DNA of 35,771 nucleotides from the NCBI GenBank assembly GCA_025201805.1, contig MU619400.1:1-35771 (forward strand), read 5' to 3'. Under the pieces are notes generated by a model. The model was not told the DNA's origin and did no database searches. It was given only the letters and a program-made list of their open reading frames with translations. The stretch comes from Parasitella parasitica (Eukaryota > Mucoromycota > Mucoromycetes > Mucorales > Mucoraceae). Shown here piece after piece: positions 21,642-32,116 of the stretch. Within the stretch, counting starts at the first letter, position 1, and each line of letters begins with the position of its first letter. The position numbers and the translations under genes are program-made.

Positions 21642-23744
21642 TTATGAATTTAGAACTAGTAATTCATCGCCACGATTGATACCATAAAACTTCAAATCCC
21701 TTAAATCATCCGTTATATCCATTATCATTAAATCTCGATCACTGCTATTTTCAACTGACTGTAATAAAATCAATTGCTGCTTTGCCGCAGGTACTTTAAG
21801 TAATTTCTGTATCATGTGTTTGACATTTCTTATCGTCATTGTACGCAAAAATTTCTTTGAAGTAGATGTGCGTATCAGAGGTAAGTTTTTCTTTTGTGTG
21901 ATTAGCATCAAGTCGTCCACAGATGTTACATTTCGTGTTGTTAATGTAATGTCGATCAGTCTGTCCTTGAGAGCAGTTGATGAGGCTGATTTGGATGATT
22001 GCAGGTTGGGCTGGCCATGCTCTGGAAAGCAGATTGTTAGTTGCAAATATCGCGTCATCTCTTTTCTATGTGTACCTGCGCATAGTTCAGCATATCTAGG
22101 ATGGTTTAAAGCTATCTCTTCATGCGTGGAGCCATCTTTTGCACATGATAGGATATAATACCTCTCCAGATCGATTCTCTCTCTATTGGTCAACTGATGT
22201 ATATTTGTTTAGACGGAGTTAGTGCCACTATCAGAAACAAAAGAGGCTTACTGTGTTTCCATTCACATTTGATAGGCTTTTGATTCTGCCAACAATATGC
22301 GCAGCTTCTAATTCTTTATCCATACCTTATTTAGCAGTGTCGTGAGCGAAGATAGTTGTTTATCCACTTAAAAGTTACTTACCTTCGAAGATGGGATTTT
22401 TTTTGCAGCGCAATTTAGTCAGATTTGATAACTTGTTCAATTCGTTCAAACTTTTCCAATTATCAATCGAATTGCATTCAATACGGAGGACTGCCAAGTG
22501 GGGAAACATGCCGTCTGCGGGGATATCAATTGATTTCAGCCGATTGTTGTTCAAATAGAGCGTCTCCAAGCTATGGGGGGGGGGAGGGTGACGACTTTTA
22601 ATAATCATTATCGCTTCAAAACAAAAAGATGGAGCGTACCTGGGTAGAGCATCACTGAGTTTATTGATCTGGCCACTCCAATCACTGATTAAATTATCTT
22701 CCAGATTAAGATGTTTTAAATGTGGAAATTTGAACTCGCCAAGCTGAGACAGTTCATTTCCGCCCAAATGTAAATCCTGTAGTTGCGGCAATGCTGCTGC
22801 AAGAATATCAATGTGTTGCCACGCTATCAGAGTCTGGTTCAGGGACAGCATTGAGAGTTGAAAGGACTTTAGCTTGATGTTGGGACACGATAGGCGGGAT
22901 TGACTGTATGTGTATAAAAATAAGCATTAGCGTCTATCGACAGAGAATACAATCGATCGAATTTCGTACTTTAGTCGTAACGTTTTCAGATGAGGTAGTT
23001 GTGATATTATATCAAACACAGTATCCCAATCAGCGATCAAGTCCCGAGACAGATCCAAATCTTCAATAGCTGCATGGAAAGAAAGAGAGATCAGTAAACA
23101 CTTTGTTGACACATGAAAAAAAAAAAAAGCGTTACTTAATTGAGCTTCTTTAATATTCGTGCCTGCAGACGAGATCAGATGCTCAGCTAATCCGACCACT
23201 TTGAGGCTGTTCAACTGTCTAACCCAACATAACAGCATGTGAATATCAAATGCTAACTTCTGATCTTTTCCATATTACCTCTGTGCCTTTTGGATTTTAT
23301 CAAAGCCATATGTTTCCACCACAATCTGCCTATTTCCTCCAAAATAGAGCTCGCCAATGTCTTTTGTTTTGTCGTAGTGTCTTTCATGTATAGTTGAAAT
23401 GTCGCCGTCTCTGGTCAAATACCGTGCTTCCAACGCGTCCATGAATGTGATGCCGGTCATTACCTTTTCTGAATGAAATCGAATGAATGATCCAGAAGCT
23501 GGGTATCTAAGTGCAAGGTCAGCAGGTGATACATTGCTTCCGTTGCTAAAACGTACCTGCAACTGAAGTACTCTGTGCCCTGATGTGTGCCGTTATGCTT
23601 TCCTCTGTTGGGATCATCCCACTCGACCCCAAGCCAATCGCCTTTTGTATCCTTGACTGTACCTATAAAGCGCACAGTAGCTCTGTCTTTGCCGACCTGA
23701 ATACGGCTCCCAACATGTAAATGATTAGGGACACTAGCAGACAT
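21642..23744 (-). CDS. TBCE: tubulin-specific chaperone E (CAP-Gly, LRR, ubiquitin-like)
   Basis: Tubulin cofactor E binds alpha-tubulin and helps assemble or dissociate the tubulin heterodimer in the cytosol. Eight exons (23744-23557, 23506-23279, 23218-23136, 23069-22970, 22903-22640, 22570-22383, 22325-22252 and 22193-21642) give about 558 residues, near the family norm. The N-terminal CAP-Gly domain has GDWLGVEWDD and GKHNGTHQG (residues about 37-56) and ends YPASGSFIRF. Leucine-rich repeats follow (IEDLDLSRDLIADW, LQDLHLGGNELSQL, LKHLNLEDNLISDW, LETLYLNNNRLKSI). The last exon holds the RERIDLERYYI segment and a C-terminal ubiquitin-like domain ending GDELLVLNS. Intron 5 carries a C-rich run. 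All phases match. A tubulin chaperone and a kinesin lie in one window, but they are far apart, so no linkage is implied. Confidence 0.93.
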
Positions 23745-23923
23745 GATTAAAAGAAAGAGAAGAAGGCTGCAAAATGCGACAGCCCTGCCAAAGACTGATC
23801 AAAATGCGGCAATTCAAGGAACGCACAACCAAATTTTGTTTTGTAAATTATATGTTTGAATGTTGATAATTTATTTGGATGCAATTTATAGATTTGTTAG
23901 AAAAGAAAATGTAGTGAAAATAT

Positions 23924-25246
23924 TTAGTTTTTGAAAAAGACAACATCACCATCGTCTTCCACAAAACGGCAGCTCTTCCAAACCTTCCACAAAGCGATAG
24001 GAACAGGCGTGTTGTCGCAGTGGTAGTGCTTGCCAAGAGCCTTCTTGATATGCACAGTGGCCTCTTCGGCATGATAATGAGGCATAGTAGAGAAAAAGTG
24101 GTGGGCAACATGAGTATCAGAAATGTGGTGGTGAAAGTAGTTGAGGAGGAAGCCATAAGAACGGTCAACAGTCAAGGCAGCACCACGTTGAAAGTTCCAA
24201 ACGTTATCACGATAATGAGGAAGCTTAGGGTCGGTGTGTTGCAAATAAGTGATCAAAACCAACCAAAAGTTAACATTCAAGTATGGAATAACATAAAACT
24301 TGATGACAGCAAGGGAGCCAAAGACCTGGCCACAGTAACCCAAAAGGCCAATCATACCAGCAACGCCAACAGCAGAGCTGATAACATCCCAGAACTGATT
24401 GTCTTCATAAATAGCGCATTTGGGGTTGAAATGAGATGCCCAGCCGGGGTAATCTTGGCCAGAAACATTAGTAAAGATATACATGGGCCAGCCAAACGTA
24501 AACATGAGGAACATGCGATACAAGACGATGATGGGCGCTTCATCAAGAACATCATGAGGTCCATCAACTTCGGGGTCTTGCTCACGAGGAGGTAAGCTGT
24601 ATTCTGAGCGAGTAGTAGGGACAAATACCTATCGCAAAAAGTTTAGTCAAGTTTCTCGGGATGGATGCGGCCGTATAAATCAAGGTACGGCATCCCCATG
24701 TACTAAATTACCTGATCCTTTGACATATGGCCAGTAGCTTTGTGGTGCTTGGAATGAGAGAATCTCCATGAATGGTAAGGAACTAACAGGGCAGTATGAA
24801 GCACGAAACCGACGCTATTATTGATAGTCTACCGTATAGAATTGTTAGTTTCACATGATAAAATCCAATGATTTTGTTTAGGTTACCTTTGAAGGGCTGA
24901 ACGCTTGATGGCCGCACTCATGACCAATTACCCAAACACCAGTACCGACAATACCTTGAGTGATCCAGTACAATGGCCAAAGAGCAATGCGAGCATAAGT
25001 GTTAGGAATTGAATCGATGTAGGAAGCACCGATAGCTAAAATAGCAATGATAATAATATCATGGAGAACATGTGTAAATGATTTAAAGGTATCGCGGCGG
25101 AAACAGTGAGCTGGGATGGCATCACGGATCTCCTTGATTGTAAAGTTGGGGATTTCCCAGTTTCTTTCAATGGCCTCATCAATGATAGCCTTGTTGCTGG
25201 TGTCCTCTGTAGGAGGATTGGAAGTGACACTTCTTTTGGTTGCCAT
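23924..25246 (-). CDS. delta-12/omega-6 fatty acid desaturase
   Basis: Membrane-bound di-iron desaturase of the endoplasmic reticulum that introduces the second double bond into oleate, giving linoleate. Exons 25246-24887, 24828-24712 and 24628-23924 give 393 residues, typical for fungal delta-12 enzymes. The three histidine boxes are HECGH (109-113), HSKHH (145-149) and HVAHH (about 332-336). Hydrophobic stretches flank them, and [14 protein letters not shown] near the N-terminus is characteristic of the delta-12/omega-3 group. The HECGH box argues against a front-end desaturase. Delta-12 versus omega-3 cannot be settled by eye; delta-12 is favoured by the [18 protein letters not shown] context. 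A TATA-rich tract lies just upstream of the start. Confidence 0.92.
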
Positions 25247-25266
25247 GGATGCAGAGTGGTGCTTTG

Positions 25267-25293
25267 ATATATGTATATATATATGTATATATA
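25267..25293 (-). promoter_or_regulatory. TATA-rich tract upstream of the desaturase
   Basis: Alternating TA/TG sequence 21-47 bp upstream of the desaturase ATG. It is a likely TATA region but also a simple repeat, so length variation here could alter expression. The closeness to the ATG implies a very short leader. Confidence 0.4.
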
Positions 25294-25600
25294 AAGAGGT
25301 AAAATATAACAAGTGCCCCTGAAAAAAAATAAAAAAAACAAGAGAAGAGAGGAAGAGATCTCAATTTATTAGACATATTTATATGATTTTTTGCAAGATA
25401 ACGAGACGTTCTCCATTTTGTACCATGAAAAAAAAAAAAAAAAAAAACAAGGACGGTTGCAGCGATGCAAGCTAAAATGTTAATTGATGCGACCGAATTA
25501 AAAGATGATCTGTAACTTAAAATAGGGGGAATGGATGTGTCTATTGACATTGGCCCCAATTGTTGTAGAAATCAACGTTTTGACCAATGAAAAATTGTTG

Positions 25601-26461
25601 TTATTTTCGTTTGGTCTGCCTCTTGTTGCCTCGGTTATTCGTTGTTGATGCATTGCTGGCTGATCTTCCTGCTCGGCGACCACCGTTTCTGTTTGCAGGC
25701 TCAGGTGTTGACTTACTGTTGGCACGGGATGATTTTCTTGGAGGTTTACCTATGTGATAATGCAGTGTCAAAAAGGCGGGGTATTGTTACAATTTTTTTT
25801 TTTGGGGGATACGAACCTTCCTCTGGTTCGGGAGTGTTATTAGATGTGATTGAATCAGCAACTGAGTTTGTGGGGGATGAGTCTCTTTTGCTAGAACGGA
25901 TGCGTTTTGTAGGCGGTAAAATAGGTGAGCCTGCAGTGTCGCTTTCTTCTCGCATGGAAGACACAGACTGATCGTCTTGTCGATGTTCAGATATCAATTG
26001 TTCATAGTCATCTAATGGCAATGAAAATTCACTCTTGATGTCCCCCTTCCTCTTTTCTTGTTCTTCACGCTCTTCCTCTTCTTGCTCTTCGTCTTCCTCC
26101 TCCAGCTCATCTAATGCTGACATACCGTAAAAGTCACCTAAACGTTGCCAAATCTCTTTGATGCTACATGGGACTGAACTATGTTGATTAAATTGTCTTT
26201 GAACACTGATGATTCGAAAGTGCTTGTGTATGCCTGTGTGGAAAATACTTGGTTAGCTTCTTTTTTTGCATATGTTTATCCAGTTATTATCGTACCAACT
26301 GGTTTGCAACGTGAAATAGCGTTCAATAGAGCCAATTCCATGCCTGCATCCCACTCTTTCTCGCTTAGATCAGACTCTTCCATCATTGTATTTTCCACTT
26401 TGACGATATTGTCTAGATGATTGCTTGCGTAGTGTGATTCACTCTCTGCAGCTGTATCCAT
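25601..26461 (-). CDS. Eaf7/MRGBP-type subunit of the NuA4 histone acetyltransferase
   Basis: Chromatin protein of the CT20/Eaf7 family, part of the NuA4 (Tip60) complex in the nucleus. Three exons (26461-26296, 26233-25817 and 25749-25601) give about 243 residues. The conserved core is EKEWDAGMELALLNAISRCKPVG, joined by intron 1 to IHKHFRIISV, then IKEIWQRLGDFYGMSALDELE. After it come a strongly acidic Glu run, a Ser-rich part and a basic Arg/Lys/Asn tail ending in QTKRK. Intron 2 needs a GTTCGT donor at 25816; a nearby GTATCC would put the next exon in a frame that stops at once. If intron 2 were retained, the protein would end soon after the acidic region. Confidence 0.85.
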
Positions 26462-26817
26462 GATAAGCGTTGTAGTATGTTGAAATGGTGGTTAGTTTTG
26501 CCAATTCGCGATGCGTCCTTTCAAAAGAGACATTTTGAAAATAAGAAAAAACGTCACTGGAGACCACCTTGGGTTGGCACATTATTCAGTTATAGCACTT
26601 TTTGTTTACTTGATCAAGAAATTATGCGACAGAGCAGAAAGTACCTTGTTAAACTAGAGATTTCAATTGAGTCGATAAAAAAAGGTACATAAAAATACCG
26701 TAACTGTAGCATCCACAAGAGCTGTTTGAAGATTGCCTGAGTTTCTTCCATATAAAATGTGAGGCAAGAATTTTAAAGATCAAATTACAGGTTTATTAAA
26801 CAACAGGTATACTAAAT

Positions 26818-29574
26818 TTACAGTTTAAGGCTATATTTCATCCATTGATATACATCAGATGCAGATTCATAATCACCAGTATTTACAAAGGCCTTCATAA
26901 ATAATTTGTAAGTAACTTCATCGGGAGTAGCCGTCTCGTTGGTTGACTTGGAAAACAATTTGATAAAGGCAGTGTTTGATTCGGTTGGCAATGGAGCAAT
27001 GGGCGGTCTTGTTTCCAATCGAGTCAGCTGCTCGCATAGGGAAGCATTGGTTGCATTTTTTATGCCAATTTTTTTCACGTTGGTAATTGTATGCCTTGTA
27101 CATCCAGTTGCAGATTCAAATATGTTCCAGATATCTTTGCTCGGCAATGCCACTTTTGCTGACTTGAGTTTATTCACTTCATGGAATTTTTGCTTACTCT
27201 TCAGAATATGCGTATATGACATTGTTTTTGAGTCCAATTTCAGAAAGCTTTGTATCAACAGATTAAACGACACTATATCTACAGGTCGCTCCTTGACAAA
27301 CTTCTCTACTTCATCCCAATTTTGCTGAATAATCCAGCCATTCAACACAGTGTTTGTAGCCCGAATGTCTGGATTCTCTTGCTGCTGTAAAATCTGAGTG
27401 GCCGCCTTCATATTGTTGGCATTCACAAATGCTTTGATGAGAATATTATATGTCGCTGTGTTGGGCTCAAGCTGCTGGTTCAGCAATTTTTGAAACAACT
27501 TCTTCACTCTATTTAGATCTGGCTTAGGCAGCTGGGACGCATATCCGTTCAAAAGTTTGTTATATCTCGCCAGTGTATGTGGTTCCTTTTCCTTGGATTT
27601 GTTGCCATAAAACCGTTTTTTGTATTGCATATCCACCCAGGCTCTTTCCAGAATTCTAATGTCGTTGTGCTTGGTTGCACAGGTCATCATGGCCAAATAG
27701 ATCTGTGAAGTAGCACATCTCCTCCGGACACTGTCATGTCCACCTTCTCGGACATACTTGTACAATTCAAATGCCTGCTGACAATCACCTCGGTCTCCCA
27801 GGCCAAGAAGAATACGACTTATCCCTTCTGCATCCAGGTAAACGTGAAGCTTCGATTCCATTATCCTGAGAGATTTGACTATTGTGCTGCCAGGAACAAG
27901 TGGACTTCCATTCTCACTCTTCAAACTGAGCAAAGTACTCGCAATGCGTATTACCGTGTTTCGTGTAAATTTGATTTTGACGTGGTCCAGCATGTTGTTT
28001 TTATTAACTGCAAATCCAGCCGTAATTGCACATTTGACGATTCGACGATTTTTTTCTGCAAGATGCTGCTGTTGCAAGAGTGCTTCGTATTGCGAAATAC
28101 ATTTATGCCATTCTCCTCGTTGTAGCCAGGCCTCCATAACAGTGGCGAAGCAATCCATCTGTGTACTGTTTACTTTCTGTAGCCATACTATAGCCTGATC
28201 CAATTGCCCTCGTTTCACAAAGCTCTGTGTCATTGTTGCATGCCATGTTGCGTCCATCTCAATCCCCTGTTGCCGCACATCATTTAGCACTGATTTAACA
28301 AGTGAGCCATCGTTTGCAAACACTGCAATATAGTTTTTTAAGAAATCCGCATCCACATCATTTTGCTTTGATAATTTATTGTACAACAGCTCTGCTTGAT
28401 GTTTTGGTAAGCGAGATCCAAATGTCCTTAATAAAATGGCTACGGTACTGGATGTAGGTTCTATATCTAATTTCTGCATCCAAGACACTATATCTTTCAT
28501 GTTGTCGTAGCTTTTGTCTAGTAATTGATTTCCCAACAACAAGTTGCAGGTTTTTGCTGTAGGCACAAATCTATTGGTTTGGTGACATAGAAGATTGAAG
28601 AGGGTAAAAGATTGACTAGGTATAATTTTTGTCGTGTTTGAAGCATTTTCAATGATCGAGGCAAACAATTTTTCGGCCGATAAGGGTGTAATGGGTGGAG
28701 TGTTGGGCTCTTTCGGAAACAATAGCTTGTGGTAGCCTTGCCATAATGATTCAGTAATTTGATCTTTACAATGGGTATCCCAATCTCTCATCGTTAGCTT
28801 CATTTCCTCCACCGCCTTGATTGCAGTATATACATTGCTCTTACTACTCGACAAACACAACGCCGCTGTGAACTTTTTTAAACAAATTGAAGCATCCTGC
28901 ACATTCAAATTTGGGTTGCTTTTAATGCCTCTAAACACATTCAACGCTGCTTTAAAATCACCGCTGTCAATGATGGCTTCAAAGTAGCGCTGATAGGCGA
29001 TATCCTTTATTCGAAACCGTTTGTTGTATTCTTTGAACACGGCCATCACTTGCTGCGGATTCCCAGTGCGTCCATACGCCTTTATGGCTATCAGATATAT
29101 AGTTGGCGTAGAATGTAGCTCGAGTTGATGTGCTGCTTCATACACTTGAACAATGCGACTCCAAAACACAGATTTTTTAGGGGCAATTTGAGCTTGCTGA
29201 TATAGTATAGATATTACATGCTCGTAATCCTTGCTAGTCATGGTGTCTTTACTGTGTTGCTGCTTTTGCTGGTATTCCTGCCAAAATTTCGAAGCATTCG
29301 CTTTAAGTGTTTTGATTGTGGCATGAGTGCTGTTTCTGACAGGGAGCTTGTGTTCCGTTGTAACGAACGCTGGAGGACAAGCTGTGGTTGTAGCAGAAGA
29401 TGTAGTATACGCTCGATGATAAGCTGTAAGCCATTTTTTAGGGCGTAGTATGTAACGAGGCAATGTGCTGTTGCCCTGACCAGCAGTGTTTGACCGAGAA
29501 TAAAAGGGCCGGGGTTTGATGGTTATTTGCTGTCGACCAAGTGAACATATAGGTTGCCTTAACTGGACAGACAT
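26818..29574 (-). CDS. mitochondrial pentatricopeptide-repeat protein
   Basis: Intronless 918-residue protein, unusual here because every neighbour has introns. The N-terminus is rich in Arg, Ser and Thr with almost no acidic residues for about 65 residues, as expected for a mitochondrial targeting sequence. From about residue 110 it is helical, with repeated PPR-like units such as YLIAIKAYGRTGNPQQVMAV, FNLLCHQTNRFVPTAKTCNL, TYNILIKAFVNANNMKAAT and, at the C-terminus, TYKLFMKAFVNTGDYESAS. PPR proteins bind organellar RNA in processing or translation; the target cannot be inferred. Repeats match the loose fungal type rather than the regular plant type. No closer ortholog is named with confidence. 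Confidence 0.85.
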   Translation of the reverse strand: MSVQLRQPICSLGRQQITIKPRPFYSRSNTAGQGNSTLPRYILRPKKWLTAYHRAYTTSSATTTACPPAFVTTEHKLPVRNSTHATIKTLKANASKFWQEYQQKQQHSKDTMTSKDYEHVISILYQQAQIAPKKSVFWSRIVQVYEAAHQLELHSTPTIYLIAIKAYGRTGNPQQVMAVFKEYNKRFRIKDIAYQRYFEAIIDSGDFKAALNVFRGIKSNPNLNVQDASICLKKFTAALCLSSSKSNVYTAIKAVEEMKLTMRDWDTHCKDQITESLWQGYHKLLFPKEPNTPPITPLSAEKLFASIIENASNTTKIIPSQSFTLFNLLCHQTNRFVPTAKTCNLLLGNQLLDKSYDNMKDIVSWMQKLDIEPTSSTVAILLRTFGSRLPKHQAELLYNKLSKQNDVDADFLKNYIAVFANDGSLVKSVLNDVRQQGIEMDATWHATMTQSFVKRGQLDQAIVWLQKVNSTQMDCFATVMEAWLQRGEWHKCISQYEALLQQQHLAEKNRRIVKCAITAGFAVNKNNMLDHVKIKFTRNTVIRIASTLLSLKSENGSPLVPGSTIVKSLRIMESKLHVYLDAEGISRILLGLGDRGDCQQAFELYKYVREGGHDSVRRRCATSQIYLAMMTCATKHNDIRILERAWVDMQYKKRFYGNKSKEKEPHTLARYNKLLNGYASQLPKPDLNRVKKLFQKLLNQQLEPNTATYNILIKAFVNANNMKAATQILQQQENPDIRATNTVLNGWIIQQNWDEVEKFVKERPVDIVSFNLLIQSFLKLDSKTMSYTHILKSKQKFHEVNKLKSAKVALPSKDIWNIFESATGCTRHTITNVKKIGIKNATNASLCEQLTRLETRPPIAPLPTESNTAFIKLFSKSTNETATPDEVTYKLFMKAFVNTGDYESASDVYQWMKYSLKL

Positions 29575-30339
29575 AATATTTCGCTTTCGGATTGTCTAGT
29601 CTTTTTTTTTTTCTATTTCGCTTTTTCAATGGCTTTGCATGTATATCTTGAGAAGAACAAAAAGGAAGAGAGACAGAGAAAGAGTCGAAAAAATGTAAGA
29701 ATAAAATTTTTTGATTGCTTGATACATCCCCCCCTCACCACCCACTTTGTCAAGAATTGTCCGGCGAACGTTGACTCTGGAGTAACCATCCAAATGACAT
29801 CACATGAGGTTGAATCAGTTCAGGTTTGATTGACCAGTTGATGTGGAATAATAAAAAAAAACGAAAAAGGGTATTCGAGTGCATCTTATGTGTCAAGGCA
29901 TCATTAGGCTAACAAGTCTAATGTAGAATCTATTTCAAGGTCGTAAAAATTGTTTACAAAACACGGGATTTGAATCCACTGACTTGAAGAGCGGCAGCAG
30001 TTGTAGTCTTTCGTTGAGACTTGTGCTTTGCTTTCGACAGATCAAATCTTTGCATGCACGCTACTGAACGTCTGGCAGGCTCATTGGGGCAGGATTTTCG
30101 ATGGCATCCTCTTTTCCCCTTCCCTCCCTCCCTCCCCACTCGCTCATACAGCGCGCTGTTCGTTCCTTCTCCCGTCTGTAAGATGAATTAAGGCCTGATT
30201 TGTAGGTCTCCGATTTCTTCAATGTCATTTCTTTGTCTTGTACTGTTTACTACTATTTCGTTATATATGCTCAAGTCAGTCTTTTGTGTATAATGAAATA
30301 TCAAGCTTATCAACGGTACAAGTTTACCATGTCCAAACA
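29575..30339. other. intergenic, upstream of the PPR gene
   Basis: Contains the PPR promoter (poly(T) tract 29601-29612), short C-rich runs near 29729 and CCCT repeats at about 30118-30136. A TTTGAATCC motif near 29969 resembles part of a tRNA T-loop but no cloverleaf folds. Short frames here lack any family signal. Confidence 0.45.
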
Positions 30340-30602
30340 TTTTGAGAAAAACTTCTGAGGATGTCGGACACTCCCTTCCACCATGAAATTTTTTTTTTTT
30401 GGTGCTTTCTCAATACGGTCAGCTATAATTTCGCTCTTTGCTAAAGGCGTCTTGCGTACTTCTCGCTTAATTTTTGCTCAGCATTTCTCAATTGGATTCA
30501 GCATTGGAGAATTAGGGGGCAAGAAGAGGGGAGTCTGGCCATGCTCATGGATTGTTCGGACGACGTCAGGTAGTTTGTGAATTGCCGCTTTGTCCATCAC
30601 AA
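30340..30602 (-). pseudogene. DDE transposase C-terminal fragment (IS630/Tc1-mariner superfamily)
   Basis: Minus-strand translation from 30600 gives VMDKAAIHKLPDVV (Asp codon 30594-30592), then PLFLPPNSPMLNPIEKC and, after an in-frame TGA at 30480-30478, AKIKREVRKTPLAKSEI. The Asp in VMDxAxIH and the NPIE block are the second and third catalytic signatures of Tc1/mariner/IS630-like DDE enzymes. TGA stands where the family has Trp. The N-terminal part and inverted repeats are absent. It is a different lineage from the Tc1 remnant at 7330-8350. Confidence 0.7.
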
Positions 30603-30717
30603 TACAGTATATATGTGCTTTTATCGAGTATCAACTAGTATATACCAGTATGTTAGTTTGGGCACTTTGGCATGAGCCTTAACACTGTTCAACAAAGTCC
30701 TAGCACTCATCAAAAAG

Positions 30718-30915
30718 TGCACTTATTTTATACCATTTGTGTTTATGTTACAAACATTGCCTGTCGTGCTCAAGACAACCTCAGCTGCCTCCGTTCCAGA
30801 TGCTCTCTGAGCCACGCTTTATTTGCATAATATTTAAGTAATAACATAAAAAACTAAACTTTTCACTTTCTTCTTCATATTTTTCGAAGCCGCAACGTGC
30901 CCACTGAACAACTTT
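30718..30915 (+). repeat. dispersed repeat, left copy (element 5' region)
   Basis: Matches 35310-35525 in blocks: a GYACTTATT start, TGTCGT, ACAAYCTCAGYTGCCTCCG, CTCWGAGCCACGCTTTATTT, AGTAATAA, CTTCNTCATAT and AAGCCGC. In the right copy this segment ends directly at the start codon of an open frame; here it precedes the decayed frame at 30925-31812. It therefore looks like the shared promoter or 5' end of one mobile element family. Confidence 0.65.
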
Positions 30916-30924
30916 TCACAAGGG

Positions 30925-31812
30925 ACGCATTATTAGAGAAGGGGAGCTTGAGAACTGAGAAACCAGAAAAGAAGAAGATGAATTCCCAATGGCGATATCA
31001 GAGCCTTTGGAAAGCTCGTCTTATTAAGAATAACGAGAAACGGTTAAAAAGTTCAAAAGGAATATGATGCAAAGAAAGAGCTGTGATTCCTAGTGAGTAA
31101 AAAAAGTTTTGGCCATCAACACTTGCAATTGCATCGGTCTTCAGAGTAGTTAATTCAACAAAAAATCTTTTAGCAGAGGAACTCTTATTCCGGAGTTTCT
31201 CAAAGCAAAAAGACGAATGAAAATGGTGTTTCCAAAGTAAAACCAGCTGGAAACATGCGATGCAAATCTACTGGTGAATTATATCAAGACATTGAATTTG
31301 TAATGCTAGAGGGAAAGTTGGAAGCTGTCAAACTGTTTTTCAGAGAGCCAAAATAAGCACAGGTCAAGATGTCAATACTAGGAGAGATGCAAGATGAAGC
31401 GATTTGTTTACTTAAGACGACGCAGTTATTTATGGAGAAAATAAGAAAATTTAGAGCAGGGCTACCAAATAACCATACTCTATTCCTGTCGTACATGAAT
31501 AATAGCGAGAAGAAAATGTTAACCAGGCCAGCAACCATATCTGGATAGATCTAAAGAATCATGGAAAAAGCAGGTGTAGACGCGGAGGTTGTCAAGGCAC
31601 ATTCAATCAAGTATACCGCCAGCACGAAGGCAGTTAAAAAGAGGTTTGACATTGACGGTGTCAAAATACGCGCAAATTGGAGTTTGATGACAAACATTTT
31701 CGAGGGTTATTACGAAAAGCCAACAATGAAGAAGCATACTAGTACCAAGATGCAAAACTCTATTTTATCGGAAAACGATTCCACATTGGAGGTCGGAACC
31801 GGAGGCAACTGA
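30925..31812 (+). pseudogene. tyrosine-recombinase (integrase-fold) transposon gene, decayed
   Basis: Pieces of one protein in two or more frames. Near 30978-31070 it reads DEFPMAISEPLESSSY with later KKFKR, matching the N-terminal part of the frame at 35525. Around 31247-31300 comes LETCDANLLVNYIKTLNL, then in another frame from 31303 FRAGLPNNHTLFLSYM, RPATISG, KAGVDAEVVKAHSIKYTAS and ANWSLMTNIFEGYYEKP. The last two contain the His-x-x-Arg/Lys position, the Trp-Ser and the C-terminal Tyr of tyrosine recombinases, as found in Crypton and DIRS/Ngaro-type elements. The conserved Arg after His is Lys here. Stops at 31354, 31546 and 31552 break the frame. No reverse transcriptase is seen, so Crypton versus DIRS cannot be decided. 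Confidence 0.75.
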
Positions 31813-32116
31813 GATTGTCTTGGGCACGACAGGCAGTCAAGATGTTGCCAAAGTGGAGGCCAAAAATGTGGTAAAATACTCGCTCCTGGTATCATTTTCG
31901 GTAATCTTCCCCTTTCACGAAAAAAAATAAAATAGAGTTTTTCATGCAGTTAGACAGTTTAAGAACTTTAAATAAAGGAGGCTCACCCCCCTATAAAAAA
32001 AAAAGTGTTTCGTTGATCTTGCTGTCAAAGCATGTATTTCATTACATTCCCGGCTTTGGGGCAACAATGCATCATATAATTTTAATAAATGGAAATGGTA
32101 CATTTTTACTCGTTTT

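Noticed and set aside
23463-23464. GTAATG at 23463 as an intron donor in the tubulin chaperone gene
   Set aside because: The frame reads straight through with family-like sequence (HSEKVMTGITFMDALEARYL), so the site is not needed.
29955-30045. Possible tRNA on the minus strand (TTCAAATCC T-loop-like motif)
   Set aside because: The T stem would have a mismatch and wobble pairs, and no acceptor, D or anticodon arm can be placed at the right distance.
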